64,000 nucleotides of DNA from Streptomyces subrutilus (GTDB lineage: Bacteria > Actinomycetota > Actinomycetes > Streptomycetales > Streptomycetaceae): the NCBI RefSeq assembly GCF_008704535.1, contig NZ_CP023701.1, positions 6,242,001 to 6,306,000 on the forward strand, in the 5' to 3' direction. Under the pieces are notes generated by a model that had not been told where the DNA came from, searched no databases, and worked only from the letters and a program-made list of their open reading frames with translations. Positions 40,950 through 48,311 of this stretch are shown here, one piece after another (position 1 is the stretch's first letter; every line of letters begins with the position of its first letter). The position numbers were made by a program, and so were the translations under genes.

Positions 40950-41968
40950 CGGACGGCCTCCTTCACGGGGTGGTTCAGGCCGAAGAAGCGGACGGCGTTG
41001 CCGCCCAGCACCGCTTCCTTCTCGGCGGGGGTCAGTCCGCTCTCCCGCACGAGCCGGCCGATCTCCTCCTCGCCCAGCGGGAAGGGGTGGTCGGAGCCGA
41101 GCATCACCTGCTCCGCGCCCATGACGTCGACGAGCAGGCGCAGCGCGCCGGGGTCGAAGACGGCCGAGTCGACGGAGAAGCGGCCGGTGTACGAGGACGG
41201 GGGGCGGGGGCTGTCGGCGCGCACCAGGTCGCGGCGGTGCCAGGCGTTGTCGGCCCGCCCGAGCAGGTAGGGGAAGCTGCCGCCGCCGTGTGCGAAGAGC
41301 AGCCGCAGCGAGGCGGGCAGCTTCTCGAAGGCGCCCGACAGGATCAGGGTGAGGATCGTCAGGTGCGTCTCGGCGGCCATGCCCGCCAGCCAGGCGAGCA
41401 TGTAGCGGGAGAAGCGCGGCCCGCTGGGCAGGTCCCAGGGGTGGACCAGGACGGCGGCGTCCTGCTCGGCGCAGTGCGCGAGGAATTCCAGGAGCGCGCC
41501 GTGGTCCAGGTCCCGGTCGCCGAGGTGGTTGCCGATGTGGACGCCCCGGAAGCCCTGGCGCATGGCCCCGGAGACCGTGGCGCAGGCCGCCTCGGTGTCC
41601 TGGAGCGGCACCTGACACAGCGGCGCGAGCCGGTCCGGAGCGTGCGAACTGTAGTCGAGCATGCGGGAGTTGACGGTGTCGCACCAGTCGACGGCCCGCT
41701 CGGTCGGCAGGCTGTAGCCGAACATCAGGGGCGTGCTGGACAGCACCTGCACGTCCACCCCGAGCCGGTCGAGGTCCGCGACGCGCTCGGCGGGGTCCCA
41801 CAGCGTGCGGCGCACCGGCCGGTACTCGCGTGCGCCGGCCATCATCATCCCCGCTCCCGGACCGTCCGAGACGCGCAGCCAGGGGCCCTCTTCGGAGCCG
41901 GTGAGCCGGAGCGACTCGGCACGGGTGATCTCCGGGAAGACGTGGGCGTGGGTGTCGACGACGGTCAT
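40946..41968 (-). CDS. 2-amino-3-carboxymuconate-6-semialdehyde decarboxylase (ACMSD)
   Basis: A 340-residue amidohydrolase-superfamily decarboxylase, zinc-dependent, that converts the ring-fission product ACMS to 2-aminomuconate semialdehyde. Metal ligands are visible as VDTHAHVFPE (residues 4-13), LVHPWD (first later His), LLFAHGGGSFPYLLGRADNA (second His) and LGSDHPFP (Asp). This is the ACMSD pattern. ATG at 41968. Four-base overlaps on both sides. By diverting ACMS it prevents spontaneous quinolinate formation. Confidence 0.94.
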   Translation of the reverse strand: MTVVDTHAHVFPEITRAESLRLTGSEEGPWLRVSDGPGAGMMMAGAREYRPVRRTLWDPAERVADLDRLGVDVQVLSSTPLMFGYSLPTERAVDWCDTVNSRMLDYSSHAPDRLAPLCQVPLQDTEAACATVSGAMRQGFRGVHIGNHLGDRDLDHGALLEFLAHCAEQDAAVLVHPWDLPSGPRFSRYMLAWLAGMAAETHLTILTLILSGAFEKLPASLRLLFAHGGGSFPYLLGRADNAWHRRDLVRADSPRPPSSYTGRFSVDSAVFDPGALRLLVDVMGAEQVMLGSDHPFPLGEEEIGRLVRESGLTPAEKEAVLGGNAVRFFGLNHPVKEAVR

Positions 41969-42534
41969 GCGCCCGCCTCGTTCCGGCGGGTCCGAGGCCG
42001 CAGTGCGTCGGGCCATTGCCGGCCTGGGTGAACGGCGCGGCAGTTCCCGCAGGTGCGGGCTTGCTCGTCGGTGTAGAAGGCGTTGAAGACCGGTGGCAGG
42101 TCGTCGACGATCGACGTCAGCTGGACCTCGCTGCGGTGCACGAGGTGGTGGCACTCCATGCAGTACCACTCGAAGGCATCGCGGCTGCCCTGCGGGCGGG
42201 CGAACTCCACGACCAGGCCGATGCTGCCCTCCTCCGGCCGCTGCGGCGAGTGCCGCACGTGCGGAGGCAGCAGGAAGACGTCGCCCTCCCGGATGTGGAT
42301 GTCGCGCGGCGGCTTTCCCGGCTCGTCCATGACGCGCAGCACCATGTCGCCCTTGAGCTGGTGGAAGAACTCCTCGATCGGATCGTCGTGGAAGTCGGTG
42401 CGCCGGTTGGGGCCGCCCACGACGGTCACCATCAGATCGGCGTCCTGCCAGATCTGGACGTTGCCGACCGGGGGCTTCAGGAGGTGGCGGTGCTCCTCGA
42501 TCCAGGCGTGGAGGTTGAACGGGGACATGGTCAT
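41965..42534 (-). CDS. 3-hydroxyanthranilate 3,4-dioxygenase
   Basis: A 189-residue cupin dioxygenase that opens the 3-hydroxyanthranilate ring to ACMS. Iron ligands are expected from RTDFHDDPIEEFFHQLKGD (His, Glu) and LLPPHVRHSPQRP (His). The C-terminal rubredoxin-like four-Cys site (CMECHH ... CGNC) is intact, as in bacterial enzymes of about 175-190 residues. ATG at 42534 overlaps the deaminase stop by 4 bases. The alternative ATG at 42528 is in frame. Confidence 0.95.
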   Translation of the reverse strand: MTMSPFNLHAWIEEHRHLLKPPVGNVQIWQDADLMVTVVGGPNRRTDFHDDPIEEFFHQLKGDMVLRVMDEPGKPPRDIHIREGDVFLLPPHVRHSPQRPEEGSIGLVVEFARPQGSRDAFEWYCMECHHLVHRSEVQLTSIVDDLPPVFNAFYTDEQARTCGNCRAVHPGRQWPDALRPRTRRNEAGA

Positions 42535-42986
42535 GCGTGCTGCTCCTGCTCCTGTGCGCGGTGCGGGTCCCGCGGCGGCCGGGGGTCCTGCGGGAGGTGT
42601 GCCACGGCGCTGATCTCGATCAGCAGGTGGGGGTGGGGAAGCTGGTGGACGGCGACGGTGGTGCGCGCCGGTCCGTTCTCGTCGAAATATTGGGCGTAGA
42701 CCTCGTTGTAGCCCCCGAAGTCGTTCATGTTCACGAGGTAGGTGGTGACGGACACCAGGTCGGCCAGGCCGCCGCCGGCCGCGTCGAGCAGGGCCGCGAT
42801 GTTGTCGAGCACGGCGCGGGTCTGGACGCGGATGTCGAGGTCGGTGACGCCCATCGGGTCGGCCGAGGCCCCGGCGAAGGTGCCGTCGGGCCGGCGCGAG
42901 CTGGTGCCGGAGACGTAGACGAGGTCGGCCGCCCGGCGCAGGTGGGGGAAGCGGCCTCGGGGTGTCGCGGCGCCGGGAACGATCAT
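42531..42986 (-). CDS. RidA-family 2-aminomuconate deaminase
   Basis: A 151-residue RidA/YjgF-fold protein (LVYVSGTSSRRPDGTF; TRAVLDNIAALLDAAGGGLADL; then TTVAVHQLPHPHLLIEISA). In nitrobenzoate and tryptophan catabolic clusters the homologous gene encodes 2-aminomuconate deaminase, which makes 4-oxalocrotonate (2-oxohex-3-enedioate). The position, between the 3-HAA dioxygenase and the 4-oxalocrotonate decarboxylase with 4-base overlaps on both sides, supports that role over a general imine deaminase. Confidence 0.88.
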   Translation of the reverse strand: MIVPGAATPRGRFPHLRRAADLVYVSGTSSRRPDGTFAGASADPMGVTDLDIRVQTRAVLDNIAALLDAAGGGLADLVSVTTYLVNMNDFGGYNEVYAQYFDENGPARTTVAVHQLPHPHLLIEISAVAHLPQDPRPPRDPHRAQEQEQHA

Positions 42987-43786
42987 GAGGACCCCTCCGG
43001 GGTGCGGTCGGCCCGGCGGGGGCCGGGGTCGCCGGCCGGTTCCTCTTCCGTGCCGAACTGGACGGAGCCGAGGGTGGCGACCGTGGCGCGTACGTGAGTG
43101 CCGGGCGGCAGCGGGACGGCGGCCGTGGCCGCGCCCGCCAGGATCACGGTCCCGGCCGGCAGTTCGCCGGCGAGCCGGGCCGCCGCGGCCAGGGCCCGCA
43201 GCGGGTGTCCCAGGATCGCGGAGGTGGACCCGGCCTGCGCGAGGCGTCCGTCGAGCTCCAGGAGCACGCCGAGGCCGGCCAGGTCGCCCGGGGCGCTCCA
43301 GGGTCCGACGGCGTACCCGGCGGCGGAGGTGTTGTCGGCGATGACCTCGGGCAGGGAGAACACGAAGCCGTCGTAGCGCGAGTCGATGACCTCCAGGGCG
43401 GGGGCCACCGCGGCGACCGCGGCGGCCGGGTCGCCGCCCGGCCGCAGCGTGTCGCCGAGGAGGAAGGCGATCTCGGGCTCGACGCGCGGATGGATCAGGC
43501 CGCCGAGGTCGTACCGCCCGCCGTCGGCGATCCGCATCCGGTCGGTGATCCGGCCGTGGATCAGGTCGGACACTCCCATCTGCCGCATCTTGGCGAGGCT
43601 GGTGAAGCCGAGCTTGAAGCCGGTGATCCGATCGCCGCGTGCCGTCATGCGCGCGACCAGGGCCTCCTGGACGGCGTACGCCTCGCCGGTGTCGGTGAGA
43701 CCGGTGCTCCCGCCCGCGATCGGACGGGCGTGGCGCGCCGCTTCGTCGAGCCGCGCGGCGACGGCTTCGAGGTCCGTTGCCCTCAT
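42983..43786 (-). CDS. 4-oxalocrotonate decarboxylase (2-oxo-3-hexenedioate decarboxylase)
   Basis: A 267-residue member of the hydratase/decarboxylase family, magnesium-dependent, that removes CO2 from 2-oxohex-3-enedioate to give 2-oxopent-4-enoate. Features: FKLGFTSLAKMRQMGVSDLIHGRI, HPRVEPEIAFLL (metal ligands), EVIDSRYDGFVFSLPEVIADN and GHPLRALAAAARL. It is a paralogue of the next gene, and in related pathways the two form a complex. ATG at 43786, 4-base overlaps on both sides. Confidence 0.92.
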   Translation of the reverse strand: MRATDLEAVAARLDEAARHARPIAGGSTGLTDTGEAYAVQEALVARMTARGDRITGFKLGFTSLAKMRQMGVSDLIHGRITDRMRIADGGRYDLGGLIHPRVEPEIAFLLGDTLRPGGDPAAAVAAVAPALEVIDSRYDGFVFSLPEVIADNTSAAGYAVGPWSAPGDLAGLGVLLELDGRLAQAGSTSAILGHPLRALAAAARLAGELPAGTVILAGAATAAVPLPPGTHVRATVATLGSVQFGTEEEPAGDPGPRRADRTPEGSS

Positions 43787-44619
43787 CGGATCCCTCCTTC
43801 CCGCGGGCCCGCGCCGAAGGCCGCGCGGACCGAGCCGAGGCCGTCGATGCGCGCTTCGAGTACGTCGCCGGGGGCCACGGCCGTCATGGGCCCCAGCGCC
43901 CCGGTCAGCACGGTGTCCCCCGCCCGCAGCGGGCGCCCCACGCGTACGAGCGTGTCGGCGAGCCAGAGCGCGGCGTGCAGCGGATGGCCCAGGCAGGCGG
44001 CGCCCGCGCCCGTGGAGAGGGGCTCGCCGCGCCGTTCCAGCACCATCCCGGCGGTGCGCAGGTCGAGGTCGCGCAGCCGTACGGGCCGGTTGCCCAGGAC
44101 GTACGCGCCGCTGGAGGCGTTGTCGGCGATGGTGTCGACGGCGGTGATGTCCCAGTCGCGGATGCGGCTGCCGACGATCTCCATGGCGGGCAGCGCGAAC
44201 GCGGTCGCCCGGATGATGTCGGCGACGGTGTGCCGCTCGTGCTCCAGGTCGTGCTCCAGGACGAGGGCGACCTCGGCCTCCGCCTTCGGCTGGAGCACCG
44301 CCCCCCAGGGCAGGTCGGCGCCGTCGGGCAGCGCCGTGTCGTCGAACAGGGCCCCGAAATCGGGTGATTCCACACCGAGTTGGGCCTGCACCGCAGCGGA
44401 GGTCAGGCCGATCTTCCAGCCGGTCACGCGACGGCCCTCGGCGAGCCGGCGGTCGGTGAGGAGGGACTGGACGGCGTAGGCGGTGTCCAGGTCGCCGATC
44501 GGGAGGAGGTCGCGGACGGGGTCGCAGGGGACGCCGGTGCGCCGGGCTTCGTCGAGGCGTTCGGCGGCGCGCGTCACGGGGTCGCAGGGGCGCGGGGCCC
44601 GGCGGGTCGCGGGGGTCAC
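43783..44619 (-). CDS. 2-oxopent-4-enoate hydratase
   Basis: A 278-residue hydratase that adds water to 2-oxopent-4-enoate to form 4-hydroxy-2-oxovalerate. Motifs parallel its paralogue: WKIGLTSAAVQAQLGVESPD, LQPKAEAEVALVL (metal site), EIVGSRIRDWDITAVDTIADN and GHPLHAALWLADTL. GTG at 44619 chosen because it gives the same 4-base overlap (GTGA) with the dehydrogenase stop as elsewhere in the operon. A GTG at 44631 is also in frame. Confidence 0.92.
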   Translation of the reverse strand: MTPATRRAPRPCDPVTRAAERLDEARRTGVPCDPVRDLLPIGDLDTAYAVQSLLTDRRLAEGRRVTGWKIGLTSAAVQAQLGVESPDFGALFDDTALPDGADLPWGAVLQPKAEAEVALVLEHDLEHERHTVADIIRATAFALPAMEIVGSRIRDWDITAVDTIADNASSGAYVLGNRPVRLRDLDLRTAGMVLERRGEPLSTGAGAACLGHPLHAALWLADTLVRVGRPLRAGDTVLTGALGPMTAVAPGDVLEARIDGLGSVRAAFGAGPREGGIR

Positions 44620-46043
44620 AGCTTCACGCACACGTTCATCGGTTCGGAGAAGAAGTCGAGGGAGTGGTCGCCGCCCTCGCGCCCGATCCCGGACGCCTTC
44701 ACGCCGCCGAACGGTGTGCGCAGGTCGCGCAGGTTCCAGGTGTTGACCCAGGCGACGCCCACGTCGAGGGCGGGGGCGACGCGGTGCGCGCGGCCGACGT
44801 CACCCGTCCACACGGTCGCGGCCAGTCCGTAGGGGCCGCTGTTGGCGAGCGCGATCGCCTCCTCCTCGGTGTCGAAGGGGGCCAGGTGCACAACGGGCCC
44901 GAAGATCTCCTCCCGAACCGCCGGGTGGTCCTCGGCAAGCCCGGTCAGCACGGTGGGCTCGACCCAGAAACCGCCGTCGCGGTCGTCGCCGAAGCGCGGA
45001 GCGCCGCCGCCTGCCAGGACTTCGCCGTCGGCGGCGGCCTTGGAGAGGTGGCCGAGGACCTTGTCGCGGTGCGCGGCGGAGATCATCGGCCCGTACCCGC
45101 TGAGCCTGCGGGCCTCATCGCCGAGCCGTGCGGCGAACTCGGCGAAGACGGACCGCTCGACGTAGAGCCGCTCGGTGCACAAGCAGACCTGGCCGCTGTG
45201 GGTGAAGGCGGAGCGGACCGTGCCCGCGACGGCCTGCTCCAGGTCCGCGTCGGCGAAGACCAGCCCGGCGTTCTTGCCTCCCAGTTCGAACGAGACGGGC
45301 GCCAGGCGGGCCGCGGCGGCGCGCATGATCGTGCTGCCGGTGCCGGACTCGCCGGTGAAGGCGATGGCGTCCACGCCGGGGTGCTCCGTGAGCCACTGGC
45401 CGGCGGCGTTCGCCCCGGGGCCGTGGACGAGGTTGAAGACGCCGGCGGGGAGCCCGGCCTCGGCGGTCACCTCGGCGAGCAGGCAGGCCGTTGCGGGAGT
45501 CAGCTCCGACGGCTTGGCGACGACCGTGTTGCCCATGGCCAGGGCGGGCGCGACCTTCCAGGTCAGAAGCAGCAGGGGCAGGTTCCAGGGCGAGATCACC
45601 GCGACCACGCCGAGCGGCTTGCGCACGGTGTAGTTGAGCGCGCCGCGTCCGTCGGCGGTCTCGGTGTGCCAGGCCTGCTCGCTGCGGGCGGCGAGCAGGT
45701 CGCCGTAGGCGCGAAAGTTGGCGACGGCGCGCGGGATGTCGACGGTGGAGGCGAGCTCGCGCGGCTTGCCGGTGTCGGCGCACTCGGCGGCGACGAACTC
45801 CTCGAAGCGCCGCTCGATGCCGTCGGCGATCCGGTGCAGCGCCCGAGAGCGGTCGGCCGGGCTCCACGAACCCCACGGCCCGCGCAATGCCTCCCGGGCG
45901 GCGCGCACCGCGCGGTCGACCAGCTCGGCGGGGGCCGAGGGCACCTGGCCGACGGTACGCCCGTGGACCGGGTCGACGAGTGGGAACGGGTCGCCGGAAG
46001 CGTCGAACTCGCCTCCCACGTAATGCCGAACGGGTGAGCTCAC
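44616..46043 (-). CDS. 2-aminomuconate 6-semialdehyde dehydrogenase
   Basis: A 475-residue NAD-dependent aldehyde dehydrogenase of the hydroxymuconic/aminomuconic semialdehyde group. It has ISPWNLPLLLLTWKVAPALA, FTGESGTGSTIM, the Glu in FELGGKNAGLVFADADL, the catalytic Cys in HSGQVCLCTERLYV (about residue 284) and a C-terminal FGGVKASGIGREGG. It oxidises the semialdehyde made by ACMSD to 2-aminomuconate. First gene of the operon, GTG at 46043 with AAGGAG upstream. The 423-base gap to the divergent LysR gene must hold the operon promoter. Confidence 0.93.
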   Translation of the reverse strand: MSSPVRHYVGGEFDASGDPFPLVDPVHGRTVGQVPSAPAELVDRAVRAAREALRGPWGSWSPADRSRALHRIADGIERRFEEFVAAECADTGKPRELASTVDIPRAVANFRAYGDLLAARSEQAWHTETADGRGALNYTVRKPLGVVAVISPWNLPLLLLTWKVAPALAMGNTVVAKPSELTPATACLLAEVTAEAGLPAGVFNLVHGPGANAAGQWLTEHPGVDAIAFTGESGTGSTIMRAAAARLAPVSFELGGKNAGLVFADADLEQAVAGTVRSAFTHSGQVCLCTERLYVERSVFAEFAARLGDEARRLSGYGPMISAAHRDKVLGHLSKAAADGEVLAGGGAPRFGDDRDGGFWVEPTVLTGLAEDHPAVREEIFGPVVHLAPFDTEEEAIALANSGPYGLAATVWTGDVGRAHRVAPALDVGVAWVNTWNLRDLRTPFGGVKASGIGREGGDHSLDFFSEPMNVCVKL

Positions 46044-46149
46044 CTTGCGGACTCCTTTTCCAGGCCGGGGATTTCGTGTCTGGAACCCCGGAGCGTGCGG
46101 ACATCATGCGCCGCCTCGGTATGTCGAACCAATGCCGAAATCAGCGGTT

Positions 46150-46171
46150 CCCATATCGATCCAGGTATGGG
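46150..46171. promoter_or_regulatory. Inverted repeat CCCATA-N10-TATGGG, candidate LysR site
   Basis: CCCATA (46150-46155) and TATGGG (46166-46171) form a perfect 6-bp dyad, locally AT-rich, about 107 bases upstream of the 3-HAA operon start and about 295 bases upstream of the LysR start. Size and symmetry suit the recognition site of the divergent LysR-type regulator. Confidence 0.55.
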
Positions 46172-46326
46172 ATCGTCGGGCTCGGCACACAAGCCGTACA
46201 CATCCCCGCAACACGCCGGCCCACCGTCCGGACACACTCCGGCAAGCCCGCCACGCGCGGGCCGGGCGCGCTCCGCCCGCACGGCGGCCCACGGGCCGGG
46301 CGCACCCGGCATCACGAAAGCCGGGC

Positions 46327-46387
46327 GAGTCGGGTGAGTCGGGTGAGTCGGACGTGCCGCACGAGTCGGATGCGCTGCACGAGTCGG
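46327..46387. repeat. Five GAGTCGG direct repeats spaced in multiples of 9 bases
   Basis: GAGTCGG begins at 46327, 46336, 46345, 46363 and 46381 (steps 9, 9, 18, 18). The array lies between the dyad at 46150-46171 and the LysR start at 46467. No reading frame here looks coding. The regular step could reflect slippage of a 9-base unit or a multi-site regulator target. The rest of the 46044-46466 gap shows nothing else. Confidence 0.7.
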
Positions 46388-46466
46388 GCCCGCCGGATGC
46401 GCCGGGCGCGCTCCTGCGGCGAACGGGGCGGCCGGGTACCGAACCCTCTGGAAGGAGCTGCTCCCG

Positions 46467-47426
46467 ATGGACCTCTTGGACGGCCGGCTGAAGTTCCGGC
46501 ACCTGACGCTCCTGGTCGCGATCGTGCAGCACGGGAGCGTGGCGCGGGCCGCGGAGGCGCTGCACCTCACCCAGCCCGCCGCGACCCGCGCCCTGCGGGA
46601 GCTGGAGGCCATCGCCGACCTGCCGCTCTTCGTGCGCGAGCCGCGCGGCATGCGCCCCACGGTGTACGGCGAGGCACTGGCCGAACACGCGAGGGCGGTG
46701 GTCACGGAAGTCCACCGGGCCGGGGAGCACCTGGACGGCCTGCGCCAAGGCCACGAGGGCACGGTGACGGTGGGAACGCTCCTGGCGGGAGCCAACGTGC
46801 TGCTGCCCCGCGCGGTCGCCCGCCTGAAGCGGGAACGCCCACGACTGACGGTGATCGTCCGGGAGGGCACCCCGGACGTACTCCATCCCGCTTTGCTGGG
46901 GAACGAGCTGGACGTCATCGTCGGCCGGGTCGGCCCGGCCCCGAAGGACGGCGAACGCCTCTACCAGCGCATGCTGTACAGGGAGCGCATCAAGCTGGCG
47001 GTCCGGACGGGCCATCCGCTGCTGGGCACGGGCACCGGGACGGTCACGCTGACGGACGCGCTGGAGTACCCGTGGATCCTTCCGGTGGAGCAGACCGCGC
47101 TACGACACGAGCTGGGCGCGCTGTTCGTGGAGCGGGGCCTGTCGCTCCCCACGGACCGGGTCGAGTGCACGTCCATCCTGACGATGCGCGCCCTGCTGCT
47201 GCAGACCGACATGGTGGCGCTACTGCCCGAACTGGTACTGCGCGACGACGAGCGCTTGGCGGCCCTCCCCGTCGACCTCCCGTCGGTGGGGCGCACGGTA
47301 GGCACGACGGAGGCGGCGCACCGCACCCGCACCCCCGCCCTCCAGGCCCTGCTCCACCACTTGGTCGAGGAAGCGACCCTCCTGAGGCACAGCCTGGGCG
47401 TGGCCGGCCCGCCCGGATCCGGCTGA
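46467..47426 (+). CDS. LysR family regulator of the 3-hydroxyanthranilate operon (inferred)
   Basis: A 319-residue LysR-type regulator. The N-terminal helix-turn-helix is LTLLVAIVQHGSVARAAEAL, then HLTQPAATRALRELEAIADL (residues about 13-52), followed by a periplasmic-binding-like effector domain (VTVGTLLAGANVLLPRAVAR...). It resembles the PcaQ/GalR-like branch that controls aromatic catabolism. ATG at 46467 with GGAAGGAG upstream. Divergent from the nine-gene operon, so it is the probable activator, with a pathway intermediate as inducer. That link is from position only. Confidence 0.92.
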   Translation: MDLLDGRLKFRHLTLLVAIVQHGSVARAAEALHLTQPAATRALRELEAIADLPLFVREPRGMRPTVYGEALAEHARAVVTEVHRAGEHLDGLRQGHEGTVTVGTLLAGANVLLPRAVARLKRERPRLTVIVREGTPDVLHPALLGNELDVIVGRVGPAPKDGERLYQRMLYRERIKLAVRTGHPLLGTGTGTVTLTDALEYPWILPVEQTALRHELGALFVERGLSLPTDRVECTSILTMRALLLQTDMVALLPELVLRDDERLAALPVDLPSVGRTVGTTEAAHRTRTPALQALLHHLVEEATLLRHSLGVAGPPGSG

Positions 47427-47450
47427 GACTCTCCCCTGCGTGGGCAATTC

Positions 47451-47498
47451 GAGGTCTGGACCTCTGACGGGCGCCACACGGAGGTCGGAACCTCCGTG
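47451..47498. terminator. Two stem-loops between convergent LysR and HxlR genes
   Basis: GAGGTC/GACCTC (47451-47464, 2-base centre) is followed by a perfect 9-bp stem CACGGAGGT/ACCTCCGTG (47477-47485/47490-47498) with a CGGA loop. The loop resembles the stable UUCG/GNRA-size tetraloops. Placed to end both transcripts. Confidence 0.75.
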
Positions 47499-47530
47499 GA
47501 CAGTGCCTCGGCGGCGCGGCCTTCCTGCCG

Positions 47531-47995
47531 TCACGGTCGGTGTTCGCCGTGGAGACGGTGCAGCTGTCGAGGCGCCGGGGTGGTCGGCTTCTTCGCTTGG
47601 CCTGTCGCGCTCGGCCGCTCCGCGGCGGATGTTCCGTCAGGCGACAGCCGCTGTGTGATCCGGTCGAACAGGTCCGTCAGTGGCTTGCCGACGTCCTGGC
47701 CGAACTCGGTCAGTCCGTAAGTGACTTGGGGTGGTGTCGTCGGCTCGACCTCCCGCCAGACCAGGCCGTCCCGGACCAGTGCGCGCAGTGTTTGAGCGAG
47801 CATCTTCTCGCTGATGCCCTGGATGCTGTCGCGCAGCTCGTAGAACCGAAGGTCGTTGCTCCGCAAGGAGATCAGTACCCAGACACCCCACCCGCTGGTC
47901 ACGTGGTCGACCACGTCGCGCCGCCGATCGCTGATGATCGCTGCACGGGTCGCTGTCCCCACCACATGTACATGATCAGGATCACGAGCCGGCAT
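47531..47995 (-). CDS. HxlR family transcriptional regulator
   Basis: A 154-residue winged-helix regulator. The HxlR core is RFYELRDSIQGISEKMLAQT, then LRALVRDGLVWREVEPTTPP and QVTYGLTEFGQDVGKPL. The usual N-terminal Cys before the first helix is not seen (ISDRRRDVVDHVTSGWGVWV), so redox sensing of the HypR/QorR kind is unlikely. ATG at 47995 preferred; one at 48010 is in frame. It converges with the LysR gene, and no obvious target gene is divergent from it within 300 bases except the helicase. Confidence 0.85.
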   Translation of the reverse strand: MPARDPDHVHVVGTATRAAIISDRRRDVVDHVTSGWGVWVLISLRSNDLRFYELRDSIQGISEKMLAQTLRALVRDGLVWREVEPTTPPQVTYGLTEFGQDVGKPLTDLFDRITQRLSPDGTSAAERPSATGQAKKPTTPAPRQLHRLHGEHRP

Positions 47996-48311
47996 CGCAC
48001 CGCCCACCATGCACGAGCTCGCTGGTGGCGAGGCCACGACTCGCGTCGAGTCCTGCCGGTGTTCGGTGTGGGCAACCCCGCGTCCGGCGACCACACCGAA
48101 CCCTCCGAGCTGTAGCCGCCAGTCGGGACGGCAGACGTCTCACCACATTCCGGGCACCCTCCCCGCTCCGTGCCCGCGTCGGCCGAACCGGCCCTCTGGG
48201 CCCAGGCGTCCAGGCATCGGGTACGAGCTGCTGACGGTCCGGTAGATTCGGCGATACGGCTGATCTTCAAGGGAGCGGCACCATGCCGCGCGTGCGACAC
48301 GGGGGCAGTGG
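47996..48311. other. 316-base gap, nothing recognised except an out-of-frame ATG with a good ribosome site
   Basis: AAGGGAG followed by ATG at 48283 looks like a real translation start, but that frame leaves the helicase frame and closes at 48465 after 60 codons. See the helicase entry for a possible frameshift in the GGGGG run at 48301-48305. No other feature seen. Confidence 0.5.
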
